Assembly (NCBI GenBank): GCA_020639255.1
Contig: JACKGZ010000007.1
Location: 62,001-126,000, forward strand
DNA: 64,000 bases
Source of the DNA: Phycisphaera sp.
GTDB taxonomy: Bacteria; Planctomycetota; Phycisphaerae; Phycisphaerales; UBA1924
Direction: 5' to 3'
The notes beneath the pieces were generated by a model. That model saw nothing but the letters and a program-made list of their open reading frames with translations, had not been told where the DNA came from and searched no databases. The translations under genes and the position numbers were made by a program. Positions 53,253 to 62,029 of the stretch are shown here, piece after piece (position 1 is the stretch's first letter; each line of letters starts with the position of its first letter).

Positions 53253-54059
53253 ATGCTCTCTCTGCTCCTTGCCGCCTCGCTCATCGCGGCTCAGCCCGAA
53301 ACCGCCGAGCAGTCGCACGCGACCGAGCCGAAGAACCTGCTGGTGAACCCGTCGTTCGAGGAGCCGGTCGCGCCGCAGGCCCAGCCCGTCAACCCGCACG
53401 TGATCGGCCAGTGGTGGAGCTTTGCCGGCCCGGAGAAGCCGTACTGGCGTCACTTCGAGGTCGCCGACGACGAGGCCGCCGATGGCGAGAAGTCGGTGCG
53501 TCTGACGCTCGATTCCGAGGGCTACGACGGCGCGACGCTCATCGTCGGCGCGACGCAGAACGTCATCACCGACACCATGCCGACCGAACTCTCGGGCTTT
53601 GTGCGAGTCGACGACTGGGAGCGTGGCACGTTGCGCCAATACGCTCAGGTGGTCGTGATCGTCTGGAATGTGACAGCCAACAAGCCGAGGACCGTCGCCG
53701 CGAAGAACTATCAGATCGCCTACACCTTCGCCGGCATCGAGCAGCCGCCCTTTGCCATCGCCAACCGCAAGTTCCTCTTCCCGCGCGGCGAACTCGTCGA
53801 TCTCCAGGGCCAAGACGGCAACCCGATCGAGGGCGAGTGGAAGCGCTTCGACCTCAACCCGCGCGAGGACTTCAAGAAGCAGTGGGGCGTCGACCCGAGC
53901 GATTTCGAGTACATCCGTGTGCTGTACGAGGTGCGCTACGACGGCCGCCAGGCCAACCAGGAGCCCCCGGCCCACGCGGTGGTGCACTGGGATGATCTCT
54001 ACTTCGGCGAGCGCCGCGAGAAGGAAACCGAAGCGCAGGACGCGGCAGCAAGCGACTAA
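53253..54059 (+). CDS. exported carbohydrate-binding-like protein
   Basis: 268 residues from the ATG at 53253; AAAGGA at 53240-53244 is well placed. Signal peptide MLSLLLAASLIAAQPETA, then a jelly-roll-like beta domain: NLLVNPSFEEPVAPQ (the N..FE opening of CBM/DUF-type modules), GEKSVRLTLDSEGYDGATLIVGATQ, LSGFVRVDDWERGTLRQYAQVVVIVWN, AHAVVHWDDLYFGERRE (VxWDDL closing strand). No catalytic domain. Likely a surface or periplasmic binding protein. Confidence 0.72.
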   Translation: MLSLLLAASLIAAQPETAEQSHATEPKNLLVNPSFEEPVAPQAQPVNPHVIGQWWSFAGPEKPYWRHFEVADDEAADGEKSVRLTLDSEGYDGATLIVGATQNVITDTMPTELSGFVRVDDWERGTLRQYAQVVVIVWNVTANKPRTVAAKNYQIAYTFAGIEQPPFAIANRKFLFPRGELVDLQGQDGNPIEGEWKRFDLNPREDFKKQWGVDPSDFEYIRVLYEVRYDGRQANQEPPAHAVVHWDDLYFGERREKETEAQDAAASD

Positions 54060-54061
54060 AC

Positions 54062-54092
54062 GGTGGAGGCGGCGTCCCGCCGCCCGTTTTTT
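54062..54092 (+). terminator. family B palindrome acting as terminator
   Basis: GGTGGAGGCGGCG..CGCCGCCC (54062-54085) differs by one base from the left arm at 49064, and here it is followed by a run of six T (54087-54092), giving a rho-independent-type terminator between the carbohydrate-binding-like gene and the convergent lepB end. Confidence 0.75.
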
Positions 54093-54106
54093 CGGTTCAG
54101 TACACC

Positions 54107-55714
54107 CTAGTGAATCGCCCGAATCCGTCCGAGGTCGGGCACCGGAACGGTGCCGTCGCGGATGATGCTCGGAAAGTACACGAGGAACGCGCGCCCGATG
54201 ATCAGCTCCTCGGGCACCACGCCCGGGCCCGCGGTCAGCGGGAAGTTCTGCGACACGAGCGGGTGCGGCTGTCCCCACACGCGGCTGTCGGCGCTCCGCG
54301 GGCTGTTGTCACCGAGCGCAAAGTACTGTCCCGGCCCGAGCGTGAGCGTCGAGGTCGGGTGCGTGCCGTAGGGAGGCTCGCCCGCGCGCATGCTCAGGCT
54401 CGTCTGGTACGGGTGGTAGTACAGATCCCGCGAGACGCGCAGGCGGTGCAGCTTCGCCTTGCCGCCGGCGTGGCTGATGCGGATCTCGGGCTTGGTGTAC
54501 TGCTCGGTCGACGAGAGCAGGTTGAGCCCGCGCGACAGCGGCATGAGCGTTTCGTACCGCGTGCCGCTGATCGACTTCTCGAGACGCTGGCGGATCGTCC
54601 AGTCGTAGTTCGCCCGGCAGACGAGCCGATCGTCGACGAAGAGCCACAGCGACTGGTCCGCGTGCCAGAACTCGACGAGCGACGCCTTGCCGATCGTCAG
54701 CGGCATGACGAAGTCGGCCTGCGTCATGAGCTGGGGCGGCGCGCCCTCGGGCGTCTCGGGCTCGAGCCACAATTCGGCCTTGTCCGCGAAGACGCGCGCG
54801 ACAAACCGCGTCTCGCGAGTGCGGATCTCCATCGTCAGCACGTCCTCGCTCGTCGCCGGTTCGTAGCCCGTCGTGATCGCAAGGTCCGACACCGGGTAGT
54901 TCGGCGGCAGCCACGCCTTGGCGCGCCCCGGCCCGAACCGCGGGTCGCGGTACATGTCGAGGTCGTTGTACGCGAGACGGTCGCGGATGTCCCACGCCGT
55001 CGTGTCCCATTCGAGTTCTGCGGCTCCGTCGTTGGGTTTGATGAGGTTCGTGCCGCTGAGCATCCAATCGCCCGTCGGTTTGAAGGGCCATGCCTGCGGC
55101 TCGACGCTCTCGCGCGGCAGGTGCGCGGTGTCGAACACGGGCACCCAGACCGTCCGTTGCTCGCGCTCGGGTTTACGCGCGATCCGCCAGCGAGCATCCT
55201 CCCAATCGGCGCTCGAAGCGCCCGGCTCTTTGCGGATGAACACGTCGCCGTCAACGAGCGCGACCTGCTCGCCCGGCAGCCCGATGATCCGCTTGATGAG
55301 ATTCTCGTTCGGGTCCGAAGGGTTGCGGAACACCGCGACCTCGTAGCGCCGGATCGCCGGCGAGAGCGGCGTGCGTTTGAGCACCAGGATCCGATCGCCG
55401 CTGCGACGCCGGATACCCGCGGCCTGCATCTCCTCGGTTGTGTAGGGGTCTCGCACGAGCGCGCCGGGCCCGCTCTCGCCGAGCTGCCCATCGACCGCCC
55501 ACGTCGATCCTGTGTGAGGCGACACGACGCGGTAATGCTCGCCGAGCAGCGTGGGCGCCATCGAGCCGGTCGGGATCACGAACGGCTCGAGCACGTACGC
55601 CCGCGCGATCAGCGCCATCGCGAAGGCGATCACGACCGAGATCAGCGTGTCCGGCACGGTCGGGCGGATCACGCCCACCGGCTGGCTCTGGATGGGCTTC
55701 TTGTTTGCGTTCAT
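54107..55714 (-). CDS. lepB: signal peptidase I with a large internal insert
   Basis: 535 residues, about twice the usual size. One N-terminal membrane segment (LISVVIAFAMALIARAYVLEPFVI), catalytic Ser51 in PTGSMAPTLLG, catalytic Lys141 in NLIKRIIGLPGEQV, and the C-terminal box FALGDNSPRSADSRVWG. Between the Lys box and the last box lies an insert of ~290 residues with beta-sandwich-like (LamG/LCP-type) character (VEFWHADQSLWLFVDDRLVCRANY). Cleaves Sec/Tat signal peptides at the outer face of the inner membrane. The insert is seen in other planctomycete LepBs as far as I recall. 24 bp after ricT. Confidence 0.93.
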   Translation of the reverse strand: MNANKKPIQSQPVGVIRPTVPDTLISVVIAFAMALIARAYVLEPFVIPTGSMAPTLLGEHYRVVSPHTGSTWAVDGQLGESGPGALVRDPYTTEEMQAAGIRRRSGDRILVLKRTPLSPAIRRYEVAVFRNPSDPNENLIKRIIGLPGEQVALVDGDVFIRKEPGASSADWEDARWRIARKPEREQRTVWVPVFDTAHLPRESVEPQAWPFKPTGDWMLSGTNLIKPNDGAAELEWDTTAWDIRDRLAYNDLDMYRDPRFGPGRAKAWLPPNYPVSDLAITTGYEPATSEDVLTMEIRTRETRFVARVFADKAELWLEPETPEGAPPQLMTQADFVMPLTIGKASLVEFWHADQSLWLFVDDRLVCRANYDWTIRQRLEKSISGTRYETLMPLSRGLNLLSSTEQYTKPEIRISHAGGKAKLHRLRVSRDLYYHPYQTSLSMRAGEPPYGTHPTSTLTLGPGQYFALGDNSPRSADSRVWGQPHPLVSQNFPLTAGPGVVPEELIIGRAFLVYFPSIIRDGTVPVPDLGRIRAIH

Positions 55715-55738
55715 CGAGGGGCTACGGGTCAGGATCGG

Positions 55739-57217
55739 TTATTCGCCGCTGCCGCTGGAGCCGGAACCACCGTCGGACCCGCCGGATTCGGGGCTACCGG
55801 ACGAGCCGCCCGGTCCGCCGCCAGCCCCGCCCTTGCCGCGTCGACGCCTGCGTCGGCGTTTTTTCTCTCCGGCTGGTGAGCTTTCCGATTCGCCTGGATC
55901 CGCAGCCTCGGATATGTGCCGCTTCGGCTCGCTTGGCTGGCTCGCACCGGGCTCGCCCTGCTTGTTGCCGCCGCGTCTGCGTCGACGCCTGCCGATGGTC
56001 GGCTTGCTCGCGTCGGTCTCATCGGGTGAAGTGGTCGGTGAATGTGTCGCGTCCGTTGCGGCCGCCGATTCTCCCTCGACGGGGCCCGACTTCTTCTTGC
56101 GCCGACGCTTCCTTTTGGACTTCGTCGGCGCTTCGGTCGCCTCGTCCTTGGGTTCGTCCGCCGGCTCCGTACGCTCGTGCCGGGGCTTGGTGCGGCCGCG
56201 TGCCTCGCGTTCGGGCGTTTCGACGGGCCTGGGCTGCTCGCCCGGCTTGGTGAGCTCTTCGAGCGGCACCGCGACGTTGCGCGTGTCGTCGAGCCGGACG
56301 AGCACGAGCTGGGTCAGGATCTGCGAGTCCAGCACGATCCCGTCGCCGTGGGGCGTCCCGACGCGCGTCTTGCGGTTGGGCAGGTTCTTCTTGAGCTCCG
56401 AGTACGTCTTGTCCTCGTACCGCAGACAGCACATCAATCGCCCGCAGCGTCCGGAGATCTTGAGCGGGTCGAGCGTCGCTTTCTGCGTCTTGGCGCTCCG
56501 CATGCTCACGGGCTTGAGCACCTTCAGGAAGTTCTTGCAGCAGCAGTACTGCCCGCAGCGCTCGTAGTCGGCTGTCAGTCTCGCCTCGTCGCGAGCACCG
56601 ACCTGGCGCAGATCGACTCTCGTATCCGGGTACTCGTGCTTGAGCGCCGAGAGCAGCGGCCCGAACTCGACTCGTTCCTCCGACAGGAAATACACCGTTA
56701 GTGTCTCGCCACCCAGGATCTGCTCGGCGTCGACGATCTTGACGTTCACGCCCGTTGAGTGTGAGAGCTCTTGCGCCCGCTTGCGGATCGCGGCGCCCTG
56801 CTCCGTGAGGCGGGTCTGGGTCGCCATGTCCTCGGCGGTGGCGATGCGGAGCGCCCGGCCCTTGACGCCGTACTTGTTGTGCTTGGAGTCGAGGAACGGG
56901 TAGTCCTGTCCGCCCGAGTTCTCGATGTACTCGAGCATCTCCTTGCGCGTCACGCTCTTGGAGCAGCCCGCGTTCTCGCAGGTGCTCGTCAGCATCTCGC
57001 CGAGCTCCGTGCCGCGGTGCGTGCGGACGACGATCTTGGACCCGCAGCCCGGCTTGGAATCGCCGTCGTAGGGGAACTCGCCGACCATGAGCATCGCGCC
57101 GAAGCGCACGACCATCGTCGAGGGCGCGCGCAGGCGTTCGTACGCCTCGCGGTCCTCCTTCTCACGCAGGTACTGCGCGAGATCCTCTTCGAATTGCGGC
57201 AATGGAACGATGGGCAT
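55739..57217 (-). CDS. ricT: PSP1-domain protein RicT with long basic tail
   Basis: 492 residues. The conserved PSP1 part (residues ~150-320) has the cysteine set of RicT: RCGQYCCCKNFLKVLKPVSMRSAK and SGRCGRLMCCLRYEDKTYSELKKNLP, plus ADAEQILGGETLTVYFLSEERV. In Bacillus RicT forms an Fe-S complex with RicA/RicF that supports RNase Y function. The N-terminal ~140 residues contain a further Cys pair (CENAGCSK). The last ~160 residues are disordered with three Arg/Lys clusters (KRKRRRKKK, RRRRRR, KKRRRRRRR) and a Gly/Ser end. Gap to the upstream gene is 14 bp. Confidence 0.87.
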   Translation of the reverse strand: MPIVPLPQFEEDLAQYLREKEDREAYERLRAPSTMVVRFGAMLMVGEFPYDGDSKPGCGSKIVVRTHRGTELGEMLTSTCENAGCSKSVTRKEMLEYIENSGGQDYPFLDSKHNKYGVKGRALRIATAEDMATQTRLTEQGAAIRKRAQELSHSTGVNVKIVDAEQILGGETLTVYFLSEERVEFGPLLSALKHEYPDTRVDLRQVGARDEARLTADYERCGQYCCCKNFLKVLKPVSMRSAKTQKATLDPLKISGRCGRLMCCLRYEDKTYSELKKNLPNRKTRVGTPHGDGIVLDSQILTQLVLVRLDDTRNVAVPLEELTKPGEQPRPVETPEREARGRTKPRHERTEPADEPKDEATEAPTKSKRKRRRKKKSGPVEGESAAATDATHSPTTSPDETDASKPTIGRRRRRRGGNKQGEPGASQPSEPKRHISEAADPGESESSPAGEKKRRRRRRRGKGGAGGGPGGSSGSPESGGSDGGSGSSGSGE

Positions 57218-57231
57218 CGGTAGGCTTGGTC

Positions 57232-57552
57232 TTACCTTCCGCCCAGTTTGCTGCGAGCCGCCGCGAAGACGCCGTCGAGCTCTTCACGGGCCAGGAGCAC
57301 CATGACGCGTTGCTGATCGACCTTGTACACGAGCAGCTGCTCGTTGCGGTTGTCGAGCACGAAGAGGAGCTCCTCGTTGCCGCCGTCGGTGGTCATGATG
57401 CTGTAGTCGCCCACGTTGGCGACCATCTCGGCCAGCGCCTGCTGCTCGAAGGGAGCGCTGCCGCCGCGGCCCAGCTGGAGGATGACCAGCGCCGCCAGCG
57501 CGATCGCCGTCACCCAGAGCACGTTCATGTTGAGTCCGCTCTCGCGTTTCAT
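57232..57552 (-). CDS. small membrane-anchored protein with one beta-motif repeat
   Basis: 106 residues from the ATG at 57552, ATGA-overlapping the upstream stop. N-terminal membrane anchor (NVLWVTAIALAALVILQLG) and a short exported domain with GGNEELLFVLDNRNEQLLVYKVDQQRVMVLL. The same pattern (VYILDAANQELIAVKWD) occurs in the neighbour upstream, so the two are paralogs. No named family. Ends 14 bp before ricT. Confidence 0.65.
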   Translation of the reverse strand: MKRESGLNMNVLWVTAIALAALVILQLGRGGSAPFEQQALAEMVANVGDYSIMTTDGGNEELLFVLDNRNEQLLVYKVDQQRVMVLLAREELDGVFAAARSKLGGR

Positions 57553-57854
57553 CGCCCGCTCCTCTGCTGGGCGTCCTTGTTCAGGTCGCGGTAGCCGATG
57601 CCGTCGAGCACCTTGCGGGTCTCGTCCCATTTGACAGCGATGAGCTCCTGGTTCGCCGCGTCAAGGATGTAGACGGCGTTGGCGCCGCCGCCGCCCAGGA
57701 ACTCGCCCCCGACCATCGCGTAGTTGCCGCGGGCGCGGGCGCCCGGCTGGGCGTGGGCGATCGAGACGATGCCGAGCACCACGAGGAGCACGGCGTTGAG
57801 CGCAACGAGAGGCCCGGCCACCGACCGTGCCCGCCTGGTCTGCGGTGTATCCAT
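57549..57854 (-). CDS. small membrane-anchored paralog of the downstream gene
   Basis: 101 residues from the ATG at 57854, with GGAG upstream. Cytoplasmic basic start, transmembrane helix (VAGPLVALNAVLLVVLGIVSIAHA), then GGEFLGGGGANAVYILDAANQELIAVKWDETRKVLDGIGYRDLNKDAQQ. The motif YILDxxNxELxxxxxD resembles a single blade strand set of a beta-propeller and recurs in the next gene. Function unknown. Confidence 0.62.
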   Translation of the reverse strand: MDTPQTRRARSVAGPLVALNAVLLVVLGIVSIAHAQPGARARGNYAMVGGEFLGGGGANAVYILDAANQELIAVKWDETRKVLDGIGYRDLNKDAQQRSGR

Positions 57855-57896
57855 GTCAAAGACTCCGGCGGCCCGAGGGCCGCGCTTGCGGATCAA

Positions 57897-58148
57897 TCAG
57901 TCCTGGTGACCACGCTTGGACGGGATCGCGTTCGCCCCGATCAGCAGCCCGCCGATCACGAGCACCGTGAAGTACATGCGGTACTTCGGGGGCTTGTCCG
58001 TGGTGTTGCCCGAGGTCGGAGCGCGAACGATCGAGGGCTGGTTCTGAGCCACCTGCTGCGCCGACAGGGTTGTGGCCAGAGCCGCCCCGATCACGACAGG
58101 CACCGCGAGCCGAACGAACACATTGCCCCTGCGTGTGGCCTGCTTCAT
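57897..58148 (-). CDS. small exported/membrane protein
   Basis: 83 residues. Signal-like N-terminus (RLAVPVVIGAALATTLSAQQ), a short linker with SIVRAPTSGNTTDKPPK, and a C-terminal transmembrane segment (YRMYFTVLVIGGLLIGANAIP). First of three small genes transcribed towards ricT, 42 bp ahead of the next. No family recognised. Confidence 0.6.
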   Translation of the reverse strand: MKQATRRGNVFVRLAVPVVIGAALATTLSAQQVAQNQPSIVRAPTSGNTTDKPPKYRMYFTVLVIGGLLIGANAIPSKRGHQD

Positions 58149-58157
58149 GCCCCGATG

Positions 58158-58775
58158 CTACCGGGCGGCAAGGGTCGGGGCAAAGCGCGTTCCCGCAAGC
58201 TCGGACGCCAAAGTGGGCCGAAACTCCTCGCTCGGGCTCGCCGAGAGGGGCGAGCTGATCCGCTCGTACGCGGCAGTAGGGACGTTGACCGTCCGCCAGC
58301 GCCTGCTCCGGGGGACCATCTCGCTCTTGTAGGGCTCAAGCAGCACCGAACGCACGGCGTACCACCGGCCCCGGTGCTCGAAAATCTCCTGAAACAGCGC
58401 GTCCGCCGGCTGGTCCTCGCACCAGTAGATGAACACGAATGCTGCCCGGAATCCGTCCCCGAAGAGCTGCTCCCAGCGGCCCAGAGCCTCGATATCGTCC
58501 TGAGTCACCCAGGATTCGAGCCTTCCGGGCGAGCCGGCCTTCACCTTTCGGCCCTTGACGTCCACCAGCAGGTTCGTCGGCTCGCCGTAGATCACGAAAT
58601 CGAACGACTTGAGCATCACCCGTCGGCCGGTCTCGCTCGTCGGGTCGGCGATCGAGAGTTCCGCATCGGGCGGCAGAAGCGTCCGACGCGCCTCGTTGAC
58701 GGAGATATACGGGATCCGCCGCGCCCGCAGGTGCGCCTCAAGAGCCTGCTCGTAATGGTGGCGGCTCTGCCCCAT
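58158..58775 (-). CDS. HYExAFE-family protein
   Basis: 205 residues. N-terminal HHYEQALEAHLRARRIPYISVNEARR matches the HYExAFE pattern (here HYEQALE) known in planctomycete annotations. The core SFDFVIYGEPTNLLVDVKGRKV has the D..LVDVKGR layout of PD-(D/E)xK nuclease folds, where Asp and Lys bind metal. Catalytic activity has not been shown for the family to my knowledge. It ends 10 bp before the small exported protein. Confidence 0.78.
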   Translation of the reverse strand: MGQSRHHYEQALEAHLRARRIPYISVNEARRTLLPPDAELSIADPTSETGRRVMLKSFDFVIYGEPTNLLVDVKGRKVKAGSPGRLESWVTQDDIEALGRWEQLFGDGFRAAFVFIYWCEDQPADALFQEIFEHRGRWYAVRSVLLEPYKSEMVPRSRRWRTVNVPTAAYERISSPLSASPSEEFRPTLASELAGTRFAPTLAAR

Positions 58776-58809
58776 AGCCCGATTCTAACCGAAACCGAAT
58801 ACCGGCGGA

Positions 58810-59871
58810 CTACTCGGCCGCGAGATCGGCTTCAATCCGATCGAGAATGATCGCGATCGCCGGTGGTTCGGCATCCCCACGAACAGGGCAGGGCACCCGG
58901 GTGATCATGGAACGGTGCAGAGCCCGCACAGGCACGATGTCCGAGGTCCACGCGCTCCGGCTCGAGTCCGCGTCCACGACGCCGTCGCCGATCAGGTCGA
59001 CCGCCTCGCCGACCCATCGGCTGGTCCACGCGCCGAAGTCCCGCACCGCCTGTCGCGTGTCCGGATCAGTCGAGATGGTGTCCGGTGTGTTGTCGAGGAT
59101 GGCCTGTGTGATGCCCGCAGCGGTGGGCTTTGGAACATCCGCGACGATGGCTGTGATCGCGACGCGCTCGGGTCGGGGCCGGCTGTGAAGTTCGGTTAGG
59201 AACGCAGAGCCCGGCGTCAGGTCGCGCCCGGCCTGGCCTTGCCCGTCATCGGACATGTGGTCGATGTCGTCTTCATTGAGTGTGCCGTCCTGCAACGCGC
59301 GGAACGCGTGCTCACGCAGCTCGGCGACAAACCGCACCGGCGCCAGCATCGAGCCGCCCATCGGTGTCCCGAGCGTGACAACCCGCTTCACCTCGGGCCA
59401 GCGCGTGCGGTCGAATCCATCACGCGTCAACGCGTCGAGCGTCACCAGCCCGCCCATCGAGTGCGCGACGATCCAGACCTCTTCGACGCCCTTTGTGCGC
59501 AATTCAACGAGCGCTTCGTCGAATTGCTCCGCCGAGAATGCGATCGCCTGGTCGTTCGGGTACTCGAAACGCACCGCCGTCAGCTTGTGCGACGCGAGCT
59601 CGGGCGCCAGTGCATCCCACACCGTGCCCGGCTCGTCGAGACCGTGCACCAGCAGCACGACGCGCGAGTCGTCGATCTCGGATCGCTCGATCGGTGTCCA
59701 GCCCTTGGCCGGCGTTGCCGCCTCGGGGTCGAACCAATCCATATGAGCCGGTGCCGCGGGCTGGTGCTGAGCGTCGATCCCGCGTGCCGCGTGAACCGGG
59801 ACGAGCCAGGTCAGGGCGAGGGCGCTCAGCAGGGCGCCGGCGACCCGTGATCTCCACTGTCCCGCTCGCAT
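58810..59871 (-). CDS. exported alpha/beta hydrolase, lipase/PGAP1-like
   Basis: 353 residues with a signal peptide (RVAGALLSALALTWLVPVHAARG). Alpha/beta hydrolase elements: VVLLVHGLDEPGTVWDAL (oxyanion side), EEVWIVAHSMGGLVTLDAL with the nucleophile Ser in AHSMGG, and VVTLGTPMGGSM, as in PGAP1-like and triacylglycerol lipases. A catalytic His is expected in the C-terminal part (ALHRSMITRVP). Acts outside the cytoplasm; natural substrate unknown. Confidence 0.83.
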   Translation of the reverse strand: MRAGQWRSRVAGALLSALALTWLVPVHAARGIDAQHQPAAPAHMDWFDPEAATPAKGWTPIERSEIDDSRVVLLVHGLDEPGTVWDALAPELASHKLTAVRFEYPNDQAIAFSAEQFDEALVELRTKGVEEVWIVAHSMGGLVTLDALTRDGFDRTRWPEVKRVVTLGTPMGGSMLAPVRFVAELREHAFRALQDGTLNEDDIDHMSDDGQGQAGRDLTPGSAFLTELHSRPRPERVAITAIVADVPKPTAAGITQAILDNTPDTISTDPDTRQAVRDFGAWTSRWVGEAVDLIGDGVVDADSSRSAWTSDIVPVRALHRSMITRVPCPVRGDAEPPAIAIILDRIEADLAAE

Positions 59872-59895
59872 GACCCGCTCCAGCGTGATAGAGGC

Positions 59896-61086
59896 TTACT
59901 CGAACATGGCCTCCAGCAGGCCCGCTTCCGCTTGTTTGTAGCGGGCCATCGCGGATTTCAACTCCTCGGTCAGAGCCCGGATCTCGTCCTCGTCCGCCCC
60001 GCCGGGCTTGGCCAGGATCGCCTCAAGCGAGGCCCCGGCGTCCTGGAGGTCGCTGGCGGCCGTCGCGTAGACCCGGGCCGCGTCGTAGAAAAGCTCCTCG
60101 CGGAGTTCCTTTGTGTCCGGGCGGGCCAGGAGCTTCCACGGGTTGCGCCGGATCTCGATGGTTGCCAGCCGAAGCTGGTCGCTGGCGAGTCTGGCGTTGG
60201 CGAGCGTGCGCAGGACGCCCGGCTTCTCCTGCGTGAGCAGGTCCGCCGCCTCGTCGGCAAGATCGGCGAGGTTCTCGGCCGCCTCGCCCGCGCGCTCGAT
60301 CGCGTCCAGCGCGACTTGTGAATGCTCGCCCTCGAACTTGGCCATCGTGCGCTGAGCCGCGCTCAGTGTGTCGTCGATCCGCGGCCTGTTCACGCGCAAC
60401 AGCTCGCGCGATTCCTCGATCAGGCCGCGGAAGTCGTCGATCATCGCGTCGGCGTTCGCGCGGACCTCGCCCGCCTTGAGCTGCGCGAGCTCGCTGCTGA
60501 ACGCCTTGAAGTCCGTCATGAGCACATCGAGATCGGTCTCTAGACGCGAGGTGATCACGTCGGCCCGTTCGACGATGTCGGCTGTGTTCGCCAGTGTGTC
60601 CTTGAGTTGCTCGACCTGCTCGGCGCCGAAGCCCGCAGCCGTCAGGAACGCGGGCAACGCCAGGTTGGCGATCACGATTGAACCCGGCTCGAGCACGCCC
60701 GCCTGCGCGGTGCCTGCGTCGACGATGTTGAGCGAGGCGCCGAGCCCAACCAGCGGCCGCTCGAGCACGAACATGGCGTCGCGGTACAGCGTGTGCGACG
60801 ACCGCACGCGCACACCCACATCGACACCCTCGGGCACGCCCTCGTTGAGCGCAAAGTTGATTTTGGTGACCCTCCCGACAGGCTGACCGCCCATGAGCAC
60901 CGAGGCACCCTCGGTCAGACCGCCCGTGCCTTGCTGGAGGTTGAACCGCACCGTGTACGACTGGGTCGGCGTCAGTCGCTCGATCGAGCCCGAGATGATC
61001 GCGCTGATCACAATGAACCCGACCAGCCCGAAGATGAGCAGCGAGCCGGCCATCAGACTCGCCTTGGATCGGTTGTGCCTGGCCAT
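59896..61086 (-). CDS. mlaD: MlaD-type MCE-domain lipid transport protein
   Basis: 396 residues. Single membrane anchor (ASLMAGSLLIFGLVGFIVISAIISG), then the MCE domain (YTVRFNLQQGTGGLTEGASVLMGGQPVGRVTKINF, VRVRSSHTLYRDAMFVLERPL), and a long helical C-terminal part (residues ~165-396). MCE proteins form a periplasmic hexamer that passes phospholipids to or from an ABC transporter. The ATPase gene lies directly upstream. Longer helical tail than in MlaD of E. coli, more like a needle-type MCE. Confidence 0.87.
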   Translation of the reverse strand: MARHNRSKASLMAGSLLIFGLVGFIVISAIISGSIERLTPTQSYTVRFNLQQGTGGLTEGASVLMGGQPVGRVTKINFALNEGVPEGVDVGVRVRSSHTLYRDAMFVLERPLVGLGASLNIVDAGTAQAGVLEPGSIVIANLALPAFLTAAGFGAEQVEQLKDTLANTADIVERADVITSRLETDLDVLMTDFKAFSSELAQLKAGEVRANADAMIDDFRGLIEESRELLRVNRPRIDDTLSAAQRTMAKFEGEHSQVALDAIERAGEAAENLADLADEAADLLTQEKPGVLRTLANARLASDQLRLATIEIRRNPWKLLARPDTKELREELFYDAARVYATAASDLQDAGASLEAILAKPGGADEDEIRALTEELKSAMARYKQAEAGLLEAMFE

Positions 61087-61116
61087 CGAAGTCTCCCCCG
61101 GGTCGACAGACGGAGT

Positions 61117-62022
61117 TTACAGGTCTCGGGTCGACATCACACTCGGTGTCGTCACGCGACGCATCGGCATTCCGAGCAGATCCTCGGCATAGTTGGTGGC
61201 GGTCTTGCGATCCGTAATCGGGCCTTCGGCGTCACCCCGGAGAAACTGGCGGATCAGTCGCTCCGTATCTGAGAGCCCCGCAGCTTCAGCGGGCGTCGTG
61301 TCTCGCACACGCTCGAACCACGCCCGCTCCTCGACGATCAGCATCTCGCCTTTGTCCAGCATCGCCATCCGGTCGGCGATCGCGAACGCCGAGTCCATCT
61401 CGTGGGTGATCACGATGCTTGTGACGCCCAGCTTCTTGGAGAGGTCGATGATCAGCCGATCGATCTCGGCGCTCGTGACGGGGTCGAGCCCGGCGCTGGG
61501 CTCGTCGTAGAACAGCACCTGCGGATCGAGCGCGAGCGCTCGCGCCAGGCCCGCACGCTTCTTCATGCCGCCGGAGATCTCGGCCGGGTATTTGTCCGCG
61601 TGCTCGCGCAGGCCCACAAGCTCGAGCTTGATCTTCACCTGGATGTCGATGATCTCGCGGTCGATGTCCGTGTGCTCGATCAGCGGGAGCGCCACGTTCT
61701 CGGCGAGCGTCATCGAGTTGAACAGCGCCCCCGACTGGAACAGCACCCCGATCTTGAGACGCATCTTGTTGAGATCGTCCTCGCACGCGCCGCAGATATT
61801 GGTGCCCAGGATCTGGATCGAGCCCGAGTCGGCCGGGATGGATCCGATCATGAGGCGCAGCGTCGTGCTCTTGCCCGAGCCGGAGCCGCCCATGACGACC
61901 ATGGTTTCGCCGCGATGGATGTCGAGCGTCAGCCCGTCGATCACGCGCTTGCCGTCGAAGGATTTGACGACGTCTTTGAGCGAGATGATCGGGGGTTCGG
62001 GCTGGTTGGCGTCGTCGGCCAT
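61117..62022 (-). CDS. mlaF: MlaF-type ABC transporter ATP-binding protein
   Basis: 301 residues from the ATG at 62022. Walker A GGSGSGKST (residues 45-53), Q-loop LFQSGALFNSMTLAENVALPL, signature ISGGMKKRAGLARALAL, Walker B VLFYDEPSAGLDPV and H-loop VITHEMDSAFAIADR. The LFQSGALF and SGGMKKR forms are typical of MlaF (phospholipid/organic-solvent type). The ~45-residue C-terminal extension resembles the MlaF tail. An in-frame run upstream overlaps another gene and is not used. No mlaE permease is adjacent. Confidence 0.92.
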   Translation of the reverse strand: MADDANQPEPPIISLKDVVKSFDGKRVIDGLTLDIHRGETMVVMGGSGSGKSTTLRLMIGSIPADSGSIQILGTNICGACEDDLNKMRLKIGVLFQSGALFNSMTLAENVALPLIEHTDIDREIIDIQVKIKLELVGLREHADKYPAEISGGMKKRAGLARALALDPQVLFYDEPSAGLDPVTSAEIDRLIIDLSKKLGVTSIVITHEMDSAFAIADRMAMLDKGEMLIVEERAWFERVRDTTPAEAAGLSDTERLIRQFLRGDAEGPITDRKTATNYAEDLLGMPMRRVTTPSVMSTRDL

Positions 62023-62029
62023 GGTGGGA

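Noticed and set aside
54110..55879. 589-residue plus-strand open frame opposite lepB.
   Set aside because: Shadow of the high-GC lepB gene; composition is dominated by Arg and Val with no recognisable fold.
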